Source: Helicobacter_B zhangjianzhongii
GTDB taxonomy: Bacteria > Campylobacterota > Campylobacteria > Campylobacterales > Helicobacteraceae
Assembly (NCBI RefSeq): GCF_030249855.1
Contig: NZ_JANURN010000008.1
Coordinates: 43,420 to 107,419 of the forward strand
DNA length: 64,000 bases
Reading direction: 5' to 3'
The translations under genes were made by a program, and so were the position numbers. Below, piece by piece: positions 1-8,590 of the stretch (within the stretch, counting starts at the first letter, position 1; every line of letters starts with the position of its first letter). The notes beneath the pieces were generated by a model, which saw nothing but the letters and a program-made list of their open reading frames with translations, had not been told where the DNA came from and ran no database searches.

Positions 1-1275
1 ATTTTGTTGCTCTAAGTCTTTGAAATAAAATTTGATATTGCTTCTCACTTCACTTCTTAGCCAACTAATTCCGCTATTTAAATGCCTTTTTAATTCTAAA
101 AGATTCTCATTAGGGCAAAGCTTAAAATCACTAGGAATATCTTTATCAAATTCATAGATATAAAACTCGTGTTCTACATTTTTATGATAAGCCCATTCCG
201 CTTCTGATTTTGCGCCATCAAATGCACCCAATGCATTAAAGCTATCTAAATGCCAGTCATTTAGCATATAGCCTTCAAAGTCTTTCGCATTTTTAAAAGC
301 ATATTTTAGGGATTTTAAAAGTTCTGTTCTCCATTCACTAAGATTTAAATTAAAATTCTCACAATTTTCAAATGCACTATCCATAGATTCCAAGCTTTTT
401 GTTTGCCACTGCTCTATACCACTTATATTTCTTGCTCCCTTAAAAGCTTCGTTTAATGATTGAACTCCACTGACATCCCAAGCACTTAAATTTATCCCAT
501 TTAAATCTACATTTTTAAAAGTTCTATTCATTGAAGTAATATGTGTAACTTCCCAGTTTTCAATGCCACTTAAACTGCCTGTATAGTTTTCAAAAACGCC
601 ATCTAAATTTTCTAAAAACGCAATAGAAACCTTGCCTAAATCTATGCCTCGCTCAATAGATAGCTTTAACTCATTTGTATTTTTTGGTTCAAAAATCTCA
701 GTAGCTAAAGCCTTTCCCGCTAAGACTTGTAATCCAATCTCTGTGATTTGAAATTGCTTTCCGTTACGAGAAACAAGCCCTTGTATCCTTATTTTATCAA
801 GCACAGACCTAACACCTAGCAAATATCCATCGCCGTGCTTTTTGTCTTTTATCTCTGCGATTTCGCTGACAATCTCATTAAGTTCTAAGCCACCATTTTC
901 TTGCAATAATCCTAAAATTATTTTCGCAATCTCATCATTTTGCGTGCCATTGTTTAGTATTGCTCTTTTCTCTTCTAAAGCTCTCTTTCTATCATAGAGA
1001 AACTCTTTTATATTCTTATATCTTCGTTTCTTGTTTTCTTGTAAAAACCCCACCAAATGTCTTTTTCCATCATAGCTAAGCCAATACTTGTCATTTTTTT
1101 CTCCTAACGACCTATATAACCCAGCATTCAGTAGCCTTTCTCGCAAAAGCCCCATAGCCCATTCAAATTCTTCTTGTGAAAACCGCCCTTCCAAACTCTC
1201 CAAAATCTGTTCTTTAGTCGCACCATTTTCATCATTCTTGTTTAAAAAATCTACAATGCTTTCAAGTATTTCCAT
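1..1275 (-). CDS. Winged-helix / BspA-like repeat protein (partial, runs off window start)
   Basis: An uninterrupted minus-strand frame runs from an ATG at 1275 (preceded by GTGAGAAAA) to the window edge, giving 425 residues without a stop; the C-terminus lies outside. No signal peptide is visible. Residues about 15-60 and 108-170 each read like a winged-helix module, the second ending in SRNGKQFQITEIGLQVL. Residues about 215-350 hold roughly five repeats of about 20-25 residues with the pattern W...(S/T)L.SM...F.N, which is the DUF285/BspA-like leucine-rich repeat. A DNA-binding-like N-terminus joined to BspA repeats suggests an intracellular protein, unlike the surface BspA proteins. The segment is clearly more AT-rich than the metabolic genes next to it, suggesting acquired DNA. 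Function unknown; the domain calls are by eye. Confidence 0.72.
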   Translation of the reverse strand, partial: MEILESIVDFLNKNDENGATKEQILESLEGRFSQEEFEWAMGLLRERLLNAGLYRSLGEKNDKYWLSYDGKRHLVGFLQENKKRRYKNIKEFLYDRKRALEEKRAILNNGTQNDEIAKIILGLLQENGGLELNEIVSEIAEIKDKKHGDGYLLGVRSVLDKIRIQGLVSRNGKQFQITEIGLQVLAGKALATEIFEPKNTNELKLSIERGIDLGKVSIAFLENLDGVFENYTGSLSGIENWEVTHITSMNRTFKNVDLNGINLSAWDVSGVQSLNEAFKGARNISGIEQWQTKSLESMDSAFENCENFNLNLSEWRTELLKSLKYAFKNAKDFEGYMLNDWHLDSFNALGAFDGAKSEAEWAYHKNVEHEFYIYEFDKDIPSDFKLCPNENLLELKRHLNSGISWLRSEVRSNIKFYFKDLEQQN

Positions 1276-1311
1276 TTTGTTTTCTCACACATTAAAATAA
1301 AATTTTTAAGA

Positions 1312-2745
1312 TTATTTCACCACGCGTAGGAACTCTTGCTTACAAAACGCACGCAAATCGCGTAAGCTAGGCAGGCTAAGATCGGTATTGAGCCTATCAT
1401 CGCTGATTTCTTGCTCTAAAAACTGCACGACCTCATAGCGTGCGTTTAGGGCGACTTTGCCAGACAAAGAGGTCTTTTCATTTCCGGTGATTGGCTGCTT
1501 GATGAGATTGTGAGATTTGCCATTGATCCTAGCCCAAGTCATCTTGCTCACAAGCCCCACATCATCGCGTATGCCGGAGTTATACGCGTAGCTCCCCACG
1601 CCAAAGCACAAAAACTGCGTAGGATTATAGGCATTATCCTTGCACCATTTGTAGATTTCCCTAGCACGATCTAGCGTGATCGCATCGCCATAGATGATTT
1701 TGACTCTATCAAGCCCGAAATACTCATCAAGCAAACGGATCACGCCCTTTTGCGCTCGGGGATCACTTGCTCCTTCATCGCCCGTAAGGATCGCAAAAGG
1801 ATCGCCAGAATCCGGTCTTAGCACGATGGGCTGGGGTCGCTTCTGTATCATCATATAGGCTTCTTCATCATCTCTTAGTGCTTGGATAATCGCCCATAGA
1901 TTCCAAGTATCTGCCACGATTGAGACCATAGAAGCAGGAAAAGTGCGCATTATGCGCTTGAAGCTTTCCAGCTCGCCACTCTCCCCGCCTAGGCACATCA
2001 CGCTATGCTCACTCGCAGGGATCGAGCCTAGCATACTTACATCACCACCGTAGTTTTCGCATACATTTTGCAATGCCATCATAGAATCACTCCCGCTGAA
2101 AAAGAGCAAATGCCCCATTGATGAAGCATAGCAATCAGCGATGCCATTCATACCGCGCTGGGCGAAATCGTGGAAATTATAGCTATCATCGATATAGCCG
2201 CCTGCGCAGTCGTATTCTATGCGCTTAAACAGCGCGGCTTGTGTGGCGACAAAGCAGCTCTTCCATAGCTCTGAATTCAAATAAGTCTCTACAAAATTCA
2301 CAAACCAGCAGTGCTTTGCTTGATCGCAAGAAATGGTGATAATAGGCGTGTTTGAAGTGATGAAACTGCCTTCAGGCAGGAGCTTAAAGCGAAGTGGCAT
2401 ATCCTTGGGCAAAGCAAGCCACTTATCTAGCAAAAATGCATAAGACTCTTGGGTAGGATCTAGCTTCATAAAATCGCTATATAAAAACGCTAGCCCTGCT
2501 TGCACACTCTCTTTAGGCGTATTGATAAACTCATCATATAAGCTATAAAGCTTTTGTATCGCTTGGCGCATACCAAAGGCTACAATATGCCCATTTAGCG
2601 TGCTTAGATCAAGTCTAGGATTGCGGCAGTAAAGCACGCTATATACTTCCTCCACGCCTCTTGGATACATTGCAGCGTGTGTATATTTGTAGCAATCCGC
2701 GATGAATAGTAGCTTTGGGTAGGGGTTATTACACTTTGGTTGCAT
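1312..2745 (-). CDS. nadV: Nicotinamide phosphoribosyltransferase
   Basis: This enzyme makes nicotinamide mononucleotide from nicotinamide and PRPP in NAD salvage, in the cytoplasm. The 477-residue length fits the NAMPT/NadV family. Family motifs are visible: DCYKYTHAAMYPRG near the N-terminus, an HDFAQRGMNG block, SEHSVM, and VLRPDSGDP followed by YGDAITLDRA in the phosphoribosyl-binding part. The ATG at 2745 follows a strong AAAGGAGAG site at 7-nt spacing, so the start is secure. It lies 26 nt downstream of hypE on the same strand, but a shared transcript is only inferred. No dedicated NMN-using neighbour is seen. The alternative, nicotinate phosphoribosyltransferase (PncB), fits the motifs less well. 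Confidence 0.9.
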   Translation of the reverse strand: MQPKCNNPYPKLLFIADCYKYTHAAMYPRGVEEVYSVLYCRNPRLDLSTLNGHIVAFGMRQAIQKLYSLYDEFINTPKESVQAGLAFLYSDFMKLDPTQESYAFLLDKWLALPKDMPLRFKLLPEGSFITSNTPIITISCDQAKHCWFVNFVETYLNSELWKSCFVATQAALFKRIEYDCAGGYIDDSYNFHDFAQRGMNGIADCYASSMGHLLFFSGSDSMMALQNVCENYGGDVSMLGSIPASEHSVMCLGGESGELESFKRIMRTFPASMVSIVADTWNLWAIIQALRDDEEAYMMIQKRPQPIVLRPDSGDPFAILTGDEGASDPRAQKGVIRLLDEYFGLDRVKIIYGDAITLDRAREIYKWCKDNAYNPTQFLCFGVGSYAYNSGIRDDVGLVSKMTWARINGKSHNLIKQPITGNEKTSLSGKVALNARYEVVQFLEQEISDDRLNTDLSLPSLRDLRAFCKQEFLRVVK

Positions 2746-2771
2746 ATCTCTCCTTTGTTGGCAGATTAGTG

Positions 2772-3779
2772 TCAGCAGATTCTAGGTAGCAGCTCGCCTT
2801 GGGGATATTCCATAAATCGTTTTCCGCCCCACTCATTGATAAGCACTACGCGTGATTTGGTCTGCTTGCTTGCAGCATATACCTCGCCTATCACGCAAGC
2901 CTTGCTTCCTAGAGAATGCCCACGCAGTATATCACATACTTCTTGCGTATCGCTCTTATCGACAGCTAGCACGCATACGCCCTCATTTGCCAAGTGGCTA
3001 GGCTCAAGCCCTAGGATCTCGCAAATCCCCTGCACCCCCTCATCAATAGGCAAAGCCCCTTCATCAAGCTCAATGCAAAGCTCTCTATCTTGCACCCATT
3101 CGTGTAGCACCGCAGATAGCCCGCCGCGCGTGGCATCGCGCATTGTGTGGATTCTAGGGCATTTGGCAAAAAGTGGGGCTAGCATAGGATAGAGCTGGGC
3201 GCAGTCGCTTTGCACGCTGGATTCTAGCTTGATATTTTCACGCGCGGCAAAGATACTCGCCCCGTGCGCACCTATGGGCGCGGAAACAATGATACTATCG
3301 CCCACACTTAGAGCTTGCGTAGAGACATTAGGCAGGAGAATCTCACCTAGACAAGTTGTATTGATAAATAGCTTATCAATGCTGCCCTTTGGCAGGACTT
3401 TTGTATCTGCACTAAGGATTTTAAGCCCTGTAAGGCGCAATTCTTTAGCGATACTTTGGATAATGGATTCTAGCAGGGCGATTTCTAGCCCCTCTTCTAG
3501 CATAAAGCCAAAGTTTATATACACAGGCTTTGCCCCCATCATCGCCACATCATTGCTACTCCCACACACGCTAAGCTTGCCTATATCCCCGCCAGCAAAC
3601 ACCACAGGCGTGATCACAAAGCTATCTGTGCTACACGCCATAGCACTATGTGGGCTAAACACCCCAGCATCCTCCCCCAAAGACACGAAAAATTCACGCA
3701 AATGTGTGAGAAATACTCTTTCAACAAGCGCGTTTGTCGCTACACCGCCACCACCTTGTGCAAGAGTGATCGTCTCCAT
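2772..3779 (-). CDS. hypE: [NiFe]-hydrogenase maturation protein HypE
   Basis: HypE receives the carbamoyl group from HypF on its C-terminal cysteine and dehydrates it to the cyanide ligand of the NiFe centre. The 335-residue length is normal. The N-terminus carries the glycine-rich AQGGGGVATNALVE segment, followed by the AIR-synthase-like ATP-binding fold (ACSTDSFVITP, GSSNDVAMMGA). The protein ends exactly in PRIC, the carbamoylated tail that is diagnostic of the family. It starts 10 nt after the ribA stop on the same strand, suggesting co-transcription. No other hyp gene or hydrogenase structural gene is in the window, so its partners lie elsewhere. Confidence 0.95.
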   Translation of the reverse strand: METITLAQGGGGVATNALVERVFLTHLREFFVSLGEDAGVFSPHSAMACSTDSFVITPVVFAGGDIGKLSVCGSSNDVAMMGAKPVYINFGFMLEEGLEIALLESIIQSIAKELRLTGLKILSADTKVLPKGSIDKLFINTTCLGEILLPNVSTQALSVGDSIIVSAPIGAHGASIFAARENIKLESSVQSDCAQLYPMLAPLFAKCPRIHTMRDATRGGLSAVLHEWVQDRELCIELDEGALPIDEGVQGICEILGLEPSHLANEGVCVLAVDKSDTQEVCDILRGHSLGSKACVIGEVYAASKQTKSRVVLINEWGGKRFMEYPQGELLPRIC

Positions 3780-3788
3780 TGCTAGCCT

Positions 3789-4403
3789 TTAGAGCAAATG
3801 CCCTAGCTTTTGCTTTTTTACTGCAAGATATTTGGCATTATGCTCATTGCTCTCTACAATGATACTTGCTCTCTCTACTTTCACATACGCGCTAATGGCT
3901 TGTATCTTGCGCGGATTATTCGTAAGCAAGCGCACCTGCTTAATCCCATAATGCGTAAAAATCTTTTCTAAAATCCCATAGTTTCTATCATCGCTTGCAA
4001 AGCCTAGGGCGATATTTGCCTCCACGGTATCAAGCCCTTGGTCTTGCAGGGCATAGGCATTGACTTTGTTAAATAGCCCTATGCCTCTGCCTTCTTGCCG
4101 CAGATAGATAAGCATACCGCCGCCATTTTCACCGCCATTTTTAGCTCCATCTTTAGCATCTTGGGCGATTTTTCTCATCGCTAGATCTAGCTCTGGTCCG
4201 CAGTCGCATTTGCACGAGCCAAAGACATCGCCGGTTAGGCACTCGCTATGCACGCGCACAAGCGGACTCTCTGGGAGGTGTGGCGTCATCACGACCAAAT
4301 GCTCTAGCACTGCGCCGCTGGATTCTAGGGTCTCTCTAAAAGATTGGATAAGAAAATCGCCATAGCGCGTAGGAAGCTTGGCAAGATTAGAAATAGTATG
4401 CAT
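3789..4403 (-). CDS. ribA: GTP cyclohydrolase II
   Basis: Catalyses the first committed step of riboflavin synthesis, opening GTP to the diaminopyrimidine with release of formate and pyrophosphate. The 204-residue monofunctional form shows the zinc site as CLTGDVFGSCKCDCG (cysteines spaced C-X10-C-X-C), then the catalytic/GTP segment LRQEGRGIGL and the late motif LGFASDDRNYGI. There is no fused DHBP synthase domain, so RibB must be separate. A short Gly/Asn/Lys-rich insert (about residues 88-100) lies between the zinc loop and the RQEGRG motif and looks like lineage-specific loop expansion. It precedes hypE closely on the same strand. Confidence 0.95.
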   Translation of the reverse strand: MHTISNLAKLPTRYGDFLIQSFRETLESSGAVLEHLVVMTPHLPESPLVRVHSECLTGDVFGSCKCDCGPELDLAMRKIAQDAKDGAKNGGENGGGMLIYLRQEGRGIGLFNKVNAYALQDQGLDTVEANIALGFASDDRNYGILEKIFTHYGIKQVRLLTNNPRKIQAISAYVKVERASIIVESNEHNAKYLAVKKQKLGHLL

Positions 4404-4447
4404 AAATAATCCTTAGTAAAAATACTTGCTTTATAGCAGGCTTTTGC

Positions 4448-5338
4448 TTAAAAGCGCATAGCAAAGCCCACGCTTGTAGGGCTAGCATAAGAAGCGATCT
4501 CGCGCACATCGCGCACGCCCATAAACTTAGCAAACCCAAGATCGCGCATAATCACGCCGATAGGATCCATAAGCCCTACAACAATCAGCCCTAGAATCTT
4601 AGAGCCAAAGAGGCGATTGTCATTAGATTGGATATATTTGGTGCTTTGGTAAAAGATCTCGCCAAATATCGAGCCCATAGCCGGCGTGTAGATGAGATCT
4701 TGCCAGCTTGGGATCTCCACAAATGCCTCAATCCCATACTCCCAAAAAATCGATGAAGTGATGAAAGAAAACAGAGCCGACTCTGCCCAAGAGTATCCCG
4801 CCACGCGCGGCTGCATATAATACACCGCGCCGAAATATGGATGCGCTACACCATTGAGCCAGAAATTATCGCTATCAATCACAGGTCCTACTTGCACATC
4901 TTGAAGCCACGCCTTAAAGCCAAAGCGCGAGCGATCCCAATTTGTAACACTCTCTGGCATAATGTAAAGCCCAATAATACTCACAATGATCCCCCCACCT
5001 AGCAAGCCTATGGTGGTATTAAGATAAGTGCTAGGGGAGTCTGGCTTGTAGTAAGCGGGAGATTTTGCAGCGTGGAGTGCGGAGGTGGATTCTAGGGCTT
5101 TTGCAAGGGGGGGCTTAGGGGAGGTGCTAGAATCCAGCTTTTGCCTTGTGGGAGAGAGATTTGGCGAAGAGATGTTTTGCGCGGAGGCTTTTGCGACATA
5201 GAATCTAGGAGGGGCATATAGCACGCTATCGCTTGCTTTGTGGGCTTTGCTATTTTGTAATGATATGTCGCTTATGGGGTGCGCACACATAGGCTGCACA
5301 GCAAGCACACTACACAAAAGCAAGAGCCATATTCTCAT
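4448..5338 (-). CDS. DUF3943 family exported protein
   Basis: The 296-residue protein begins with a cleavable signal peptide (MRIWLLLLCSVLAVQPMCA) behind AAGGATAGGA. A low-complexity Ser/Ala/Pro-rich stretch (about 25-95) follows, part of it encoded by copies of the GTGGATTCTAG motif (one copy at 5085-5095). A hydrophobic segment near residue 110 precedes the conserved domain, which has the DUF3943 signature: HPYFGAVYYMQPR, then SSIFWEYGIEAF, then PSWQDLIYTPAMGSIFGE. The family is of unknown function and envelope-associated. It starts 24 nt after azlC ends and may share its transcript. Confidence 0.75.
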   Translation of the reverse strand: MRIWLLLLCSVLAVQPMCAHPISDISLQNSKAHKASDSVLYAPPRFYVAKASAQNISSPNLSPTRQKLDSSTSPKPPLAKALESTSALHAAKSPAYYKPDSPSTYLNTTIGLLGGGIIVSIIGLYIMPESVTNWDRSRFGFKAWLQDVQVGPVIDSDNFWLNGVAHPYFGAVYYMQPRVAGYSWAESALFSFITSSIFWEYGIEAFVEIPSWQDLIYTPAMGSIFGEIFYQSTKYIQSNDNRLFGSKILGLIVVGLMDPIGVIMRDLGFAKFMGVRDVREIASYASPTSVGFAMRF

Positions 5339-5362
5339 TCCTATCCTTATACTGCAAAGGGT

Positions 5363-6070
5363 CTATTGTATCGGCTTTTTTCTCACAACATCATAAAACA
5401 GCAGAGCACATATTAGCACAAGTGCCGGGAGCAAAAACAGCTCTTGCCCAAAGAGCAAAAGACAGCCTAGGCTCACAAACACCCCCATAAAAGGAGCTTT
5501 GTAAGATCTAGTGCTTTTGCACACATCAATAAATAGCACGATAAAAATCGCATTCATCACAAATCCCATACCTTGTGTATTGATCTCTATATATCCTCCT
5601 ATGATCGCCCCGCTCACACAGCCGATGATCCAATAGCTATGGTGCAAAAACGCCACCGCACACATAAACGCCCCTGTATCAATCTCTGCTTGCTTGGCTT
5701 TTAGGTGGATTAGGGCAAATGTCTCATCAGTAAGTGCAAAGGCTAGATACCACTTTTTCTTAGGATAAGGGGCAAAGAGATTTAAGCACGAAATCGCGTA
5801 AAAAATCTGCCTTGCATTGATCATAAGCGTGAGTAAAAGCGTATCAAATAGCCCTACGCCATTTGCCAGCAGCCCCACGCAAGCAAACTGCGTAGCCCCC
5901 GCATAGATAAATACACTCATACCTAAAGCCCACAGCGCACCAAATCCCGCTTGAGCTAGCAGCGCACCAAACACCCCGCCCATAAGCACATAGCCCACAA
6001 AAATCGAGAGCGTATATGGCAGAGCTATACGCAGACTATGAGCAAACGCACCAAATCTACTAGAATCCAC
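5363..6070 (-). CDS. azlC: AzlC family branched-chain amino acid permease
   Basis: AzlC is the large inner-membrane subunit of the AzlCD exporter for branched-chain amino acids. The 235 residues are almost entirely hydrophobic, with about seven membrane segments. They include the typical GYVLMGGVFGALLAQAGFG and IYAGATQFACVGLL motifs near the N-terminus and NARQIFY. The start taken here is GTG, read from inside a copy of the dispersed GTGGATTCTAG motif (minus strand, 6060-6070), with AAGGA about 10 nt upstream. The small AzlD partner, usually directly downstream, is absent; DUF3943 occupies that place. Confidence 0.85.
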   Translation of the reverse strand: MDSSRFGAFAHSLRIALPYTLSIFVGYVLMGGVFGALLAQAGFGALWALGMSVFIYAGATQFACVGLLANGVGLFDTLLLTLMINARQIFYAISCLNLFAPYPKKKWYLAFALTDETFALIHLKAKQAEIDTGAFMCAVAFLHHSYWIIGCVSGAIIGGYIEINTQGMGFVMNAIFIVLFIDVCKSTRSYKAPFMGVFVSLGCLLLFGQELFLLPALVLICALLFYDVVRKKPIQ

Positions 6071-6240
6071 TTTTTACAATCCTTGTGTAACATAGAGCTG
6101 CAATCATAGCAGATTCTATGCAGATTTTTTGGGCTTGGTGTAGGGGGAGTGTTTAAGGTTCGTTTAATCTACTCCAAAGCTGGTGCTATTCTAGGTAGCA
6201 AAATGAAACAGCAATGCCAAAACTTGAAAAATTTAAGCTG

Positions 6241-6255
6241 TTTTTTTTTTTTTTT
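6241..6255. repeat. T15 homopolymer upstream of a chemoreceptor gene
   Basis: Fifteen consecutive T lie 54 nt before the preferred ATG of the following chemoreceptor gene (6310). Poly-A/T tracts in Helicobacter promoter regions are known to vary in length and tune expression. Here the tract is too close to the ATG to separate -35 and -10 with certainty, so it could instead lie in the 5' leader. Confidence 0.7.
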
Positions 6256-6309
6256 GTTTTTACAATAACCGCACTTTACCAATACTTTACAACATTAAAG
6301 GGGTGTCCT

Positions 6310-8388
6310 ATGCTGAAAAACCTAAACCTAGGCACAAGAGTATCGCTACTACTTGCTGCTATCATCATCGTATGTATGGCGACTATGACTTTCGTCATCA
6401 TCGGCTCTTCCACCGCTATCCAAAAGCGCGAGGCGCAAAAGCTCCTTACCAATGTCTCCTTGCGTATGAGTAATTTGCTTATGGGAAGTGTGAATCAAAC
6501 CTTCGCATTTCTTGATGGCGTGCATAACTCTATCGAGGCAAATTTGAATGGCAGCACAGCCACAGAAGCTGAGCTAGAAAAAGTCATCGAAGATATGCTA
6601 GATGCCAACGACAACGCCAACTTCGGCTACTTGTATCTTAAGCACTTCAAGCCCTCCAAGTCTATCAACACCCTGAAAAACGGCGAGTTTATGATCGTGC
6701 GAGGTGATAGCGATATCGACAACGAAGGCGGGCTATACACAATCCCAGCAAGCGAGCAAATCCTGCAGTCCCAAAGCTTGCAAAAGGCTCTAAAAACACA
6801 GGGCAACACCATCGGCACACCGACATTTGCCGATCTTGATGGCAAGGGGCAAAAGCTACTCTCTGGGCTCAATATCCCTATCAAAGACAAACAAGGCAGG
6901 GTTATAGGGGTCGTGGGGCTAGTGATAAGTATGGATCGAGTAAATTCTTGGATGCAAAATGGCAATTTGAGCGTGTTTGATGGAGACTATCGCTTCATAA
7001 TGACAGAAGATGGCGATATAGGCGTGCATCCACACCAAGACGCGCTTGGCAAAAACATTTTAGAAGTCAATGCCGATGAGCACGCCCAAGCCCTAAAGCA
7101 AGTCGCCAAGGCACACGACTCAGGCATTTATGAATACAAAACCATAGACAAAAGAGACGCGCTAGTAGGGCTATCCTCCTTGCAGCTCTACAACACAGGG
7201 ACATATTGGAGTGCTATGGTGGTAGCCCCGCTAGATGTGATTATGCAGCCGGTGTATTCTCTGCGCAATTTGATCGTGCTATGCGTGGTGATTTCCCTGC
7301 TGATTGTGATCATCTCTGTGTTTTTCTACATCAAGCAAGCGGTAGTCTCTCGGCTCAAAGTCGTCTCAAATCTATTAGTAAATTTCTTCAAATACCTAAA
7401 CCACGAGACAAGCACGCCACCTAGCCTTGTAACCCCAAAGGCAAATGACGAGATAGGCGGTATGGTGCTAGCGATTAACCAAAACATCGCCAATACGCAA
7501 AAAGGCTTAGAGCAAGATAAGCAGGCAATCGCCCAGTCTGCCCAAACTGCCAAGGATATAGAATCTGGCAAGTTTAGTGCTAGGATCACCGCTATACCCC
7601 ATAACCCCCAGCTAGTGGAGCTAAAAAATGTCCTAAATGCTATGCTCGATGTCTTGCAGAACCACATCGGGCGCGATATGAACGAGATCCAGCGCGTGTT
7701 TGATAGCTTTGTGAAGCTTGATTTCACCACAGAAATCGCCAATGCAAATGGGCGAGTCGAGCTTGTAACCAATACTTTGGGGCAGGAGATTAAGAAAATG
7801 CTAAGCTCATCTGCTAGCTTTGCCAACTCGCTCAATGAGCGATCAAACGAGCTAGCAGAGTCTATGCAGCGGCTCACAGAGTCTAGCTCCCAGCAAGCAG
7901 CAGCACTAGGGCAGAGTGCCGCTGCCGTGGAAGAAATCAGCTCCTCTATGCAAAATGTCAGCACCAAGGCACAAGAAGTAACCCAGCAGACAGAAGATAT
8001 CCGCAATATCGTGGGCATTATCAAAGACATCGCTGACCAAACCAACTTGCTAGCCCTAAATGCCGCCATTGAAGCAGCGCGTGCTGGAGAGCACGGCAGG
8101 GGCTTTGCAGTCGTGGCAGATGAGGTGCGAAAGCTAGCAGAGCGCACTACAAAGTCTCTAGGCGAGATTGAAGCTAATGTCAATCTGCTTGCCCAAAGTA
8201 TCGTAGATATGAGCGAGTCTATCAAAGAGCAGACCGAAGGGCTAGCGCAGATCAATGAGTCTATCGCCCAAATCGAGGGATCGACCCAAGAGAACGCCAC
8301 CATCGCCAGCCATACAAACGACATCACGCAAAAAGTCGGCGACATCGCAGAAGAAATCATCAAAGATGTCAATACGAAGAAATTCTAG
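6310..8388 (+). CDS. Methyl-accepting chemotaxis protein with dCache-type sensor
   Basis: A transmembrane chemoreceptor that would signal through CheW/CheA to CheY. The ATG at 6310 (RBS AAAGGGG, 692 residues) is preferred over an in-frame ATG at 6214, because the extra 32 residues would be encoded by the poly-T tract and no RBS precedes them. Residues 10-31 form the first membrane helix and about 40-310 a large periplasmic region typical of double-Cache sensors. Residues 318-341 are the second helix, followed by a HAMP-like linker. The signalling hairpin tip lies at about 565-612 (DQTNLLALNAAIEAARAGEH). The ligand cannot be predicted. The upstream T15 tract may vary its expression. Confidence 0.93.
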   Translation: MLKNLNLGTRVSLLLAAIIIVCMATMTFVIIGSSTAIQKREAQKLLTNVSLRMSNLLMGSVNQTFAFLDGVHNSIEANLNGSTATEAELEKVIEDMLDANDNANFGYLYLKHFKPSKSINTLKNGEFMIVRGDSDIDNEGGLYTIPASEQILQSQSLQKALKTQGNTIGTPTFADLDGKGQKLLSGLNIPIKDKQGRVIGVVGLVISMDRVNSWMQNGNLSVFDGDYRFIMTEDGDIGVHPHQDALGKNILEVNADEHAQALKQVAKAHDSGIYEYKTIDKRDALVGLSSLQLYNTGTYWSAMVVAPLDVIMQPVYSLRNLIVLCVVISLLIVIISVFFYIKQAVVSRLKVVSNLLVNFFKYLNHETSTPPSLVTPKANDEIGGMVLAINQNIANTQKGLEQDKQAIAQSAQTAKDIESGKFSARITAIPHNPQLVELKNVLNAMLDVLQNHIGRDMNEIQRVFDSFVKLDFTTEIANANGRVELVTNTLGQEIKKMLSSSASFANSLNERSNELAESMQRLTESSSQQAAALGQSAAAVEEISSSMQNVSTKAQEVTQQTEDIRNIVGIIKDIADQTNLLALNAAIEAARAGEHGRGFAVVADEVRKLAERTTKSLGEIEANVNLLAQSIVDMSESIKEQTEGLAQINESIAQIEGSTQENATIASHTNDITQKVGDIAEEIIKDVNTKKF

Positions 8389-8403
8389 GTGTTGGTAATA
8401 AAT

Positions 8404-8519
8404 GGATCGCCACGCAATCGCTGTCGCGCTTGCTCGCGATGACGGAGAAAGAGCTGTCATTGCGAGCGAGGCAATCTACTCTCTGTCATTGCGAGCGAGC
8501 AAGGCGAGCGTGGCAATCT
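8404..8519. repeat. Cluster of three short palindromic repeats
   Basis: Three units of the GTCATTGCGAGC...GGCAATC family lie in the gap between the chemoreceptor and the autotransporter: 8404-8443 in reverse orientation, 8456-8477 and 8483-8519 in forward orientation. Each has complementary ends around a variable middle. No other element was recognised in this 202-nt gap apart from the AAGGA site before 8591. Confidence 0.75.
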
Positions 8520-8590
8520 ATTTTTATAGCTTGGCTTAAAGTTGCGTGTGCTAGGATTGCGGCTTTTTAACGACAAAACAAGGAATATGT

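Noticed and set aside
7326..8372. 348-codon minus-strand frame inside the chemoreceptor gene
   Set aside because: Antisense of a highly conserved MCP signalling domain; composition is that of a shadow frame.
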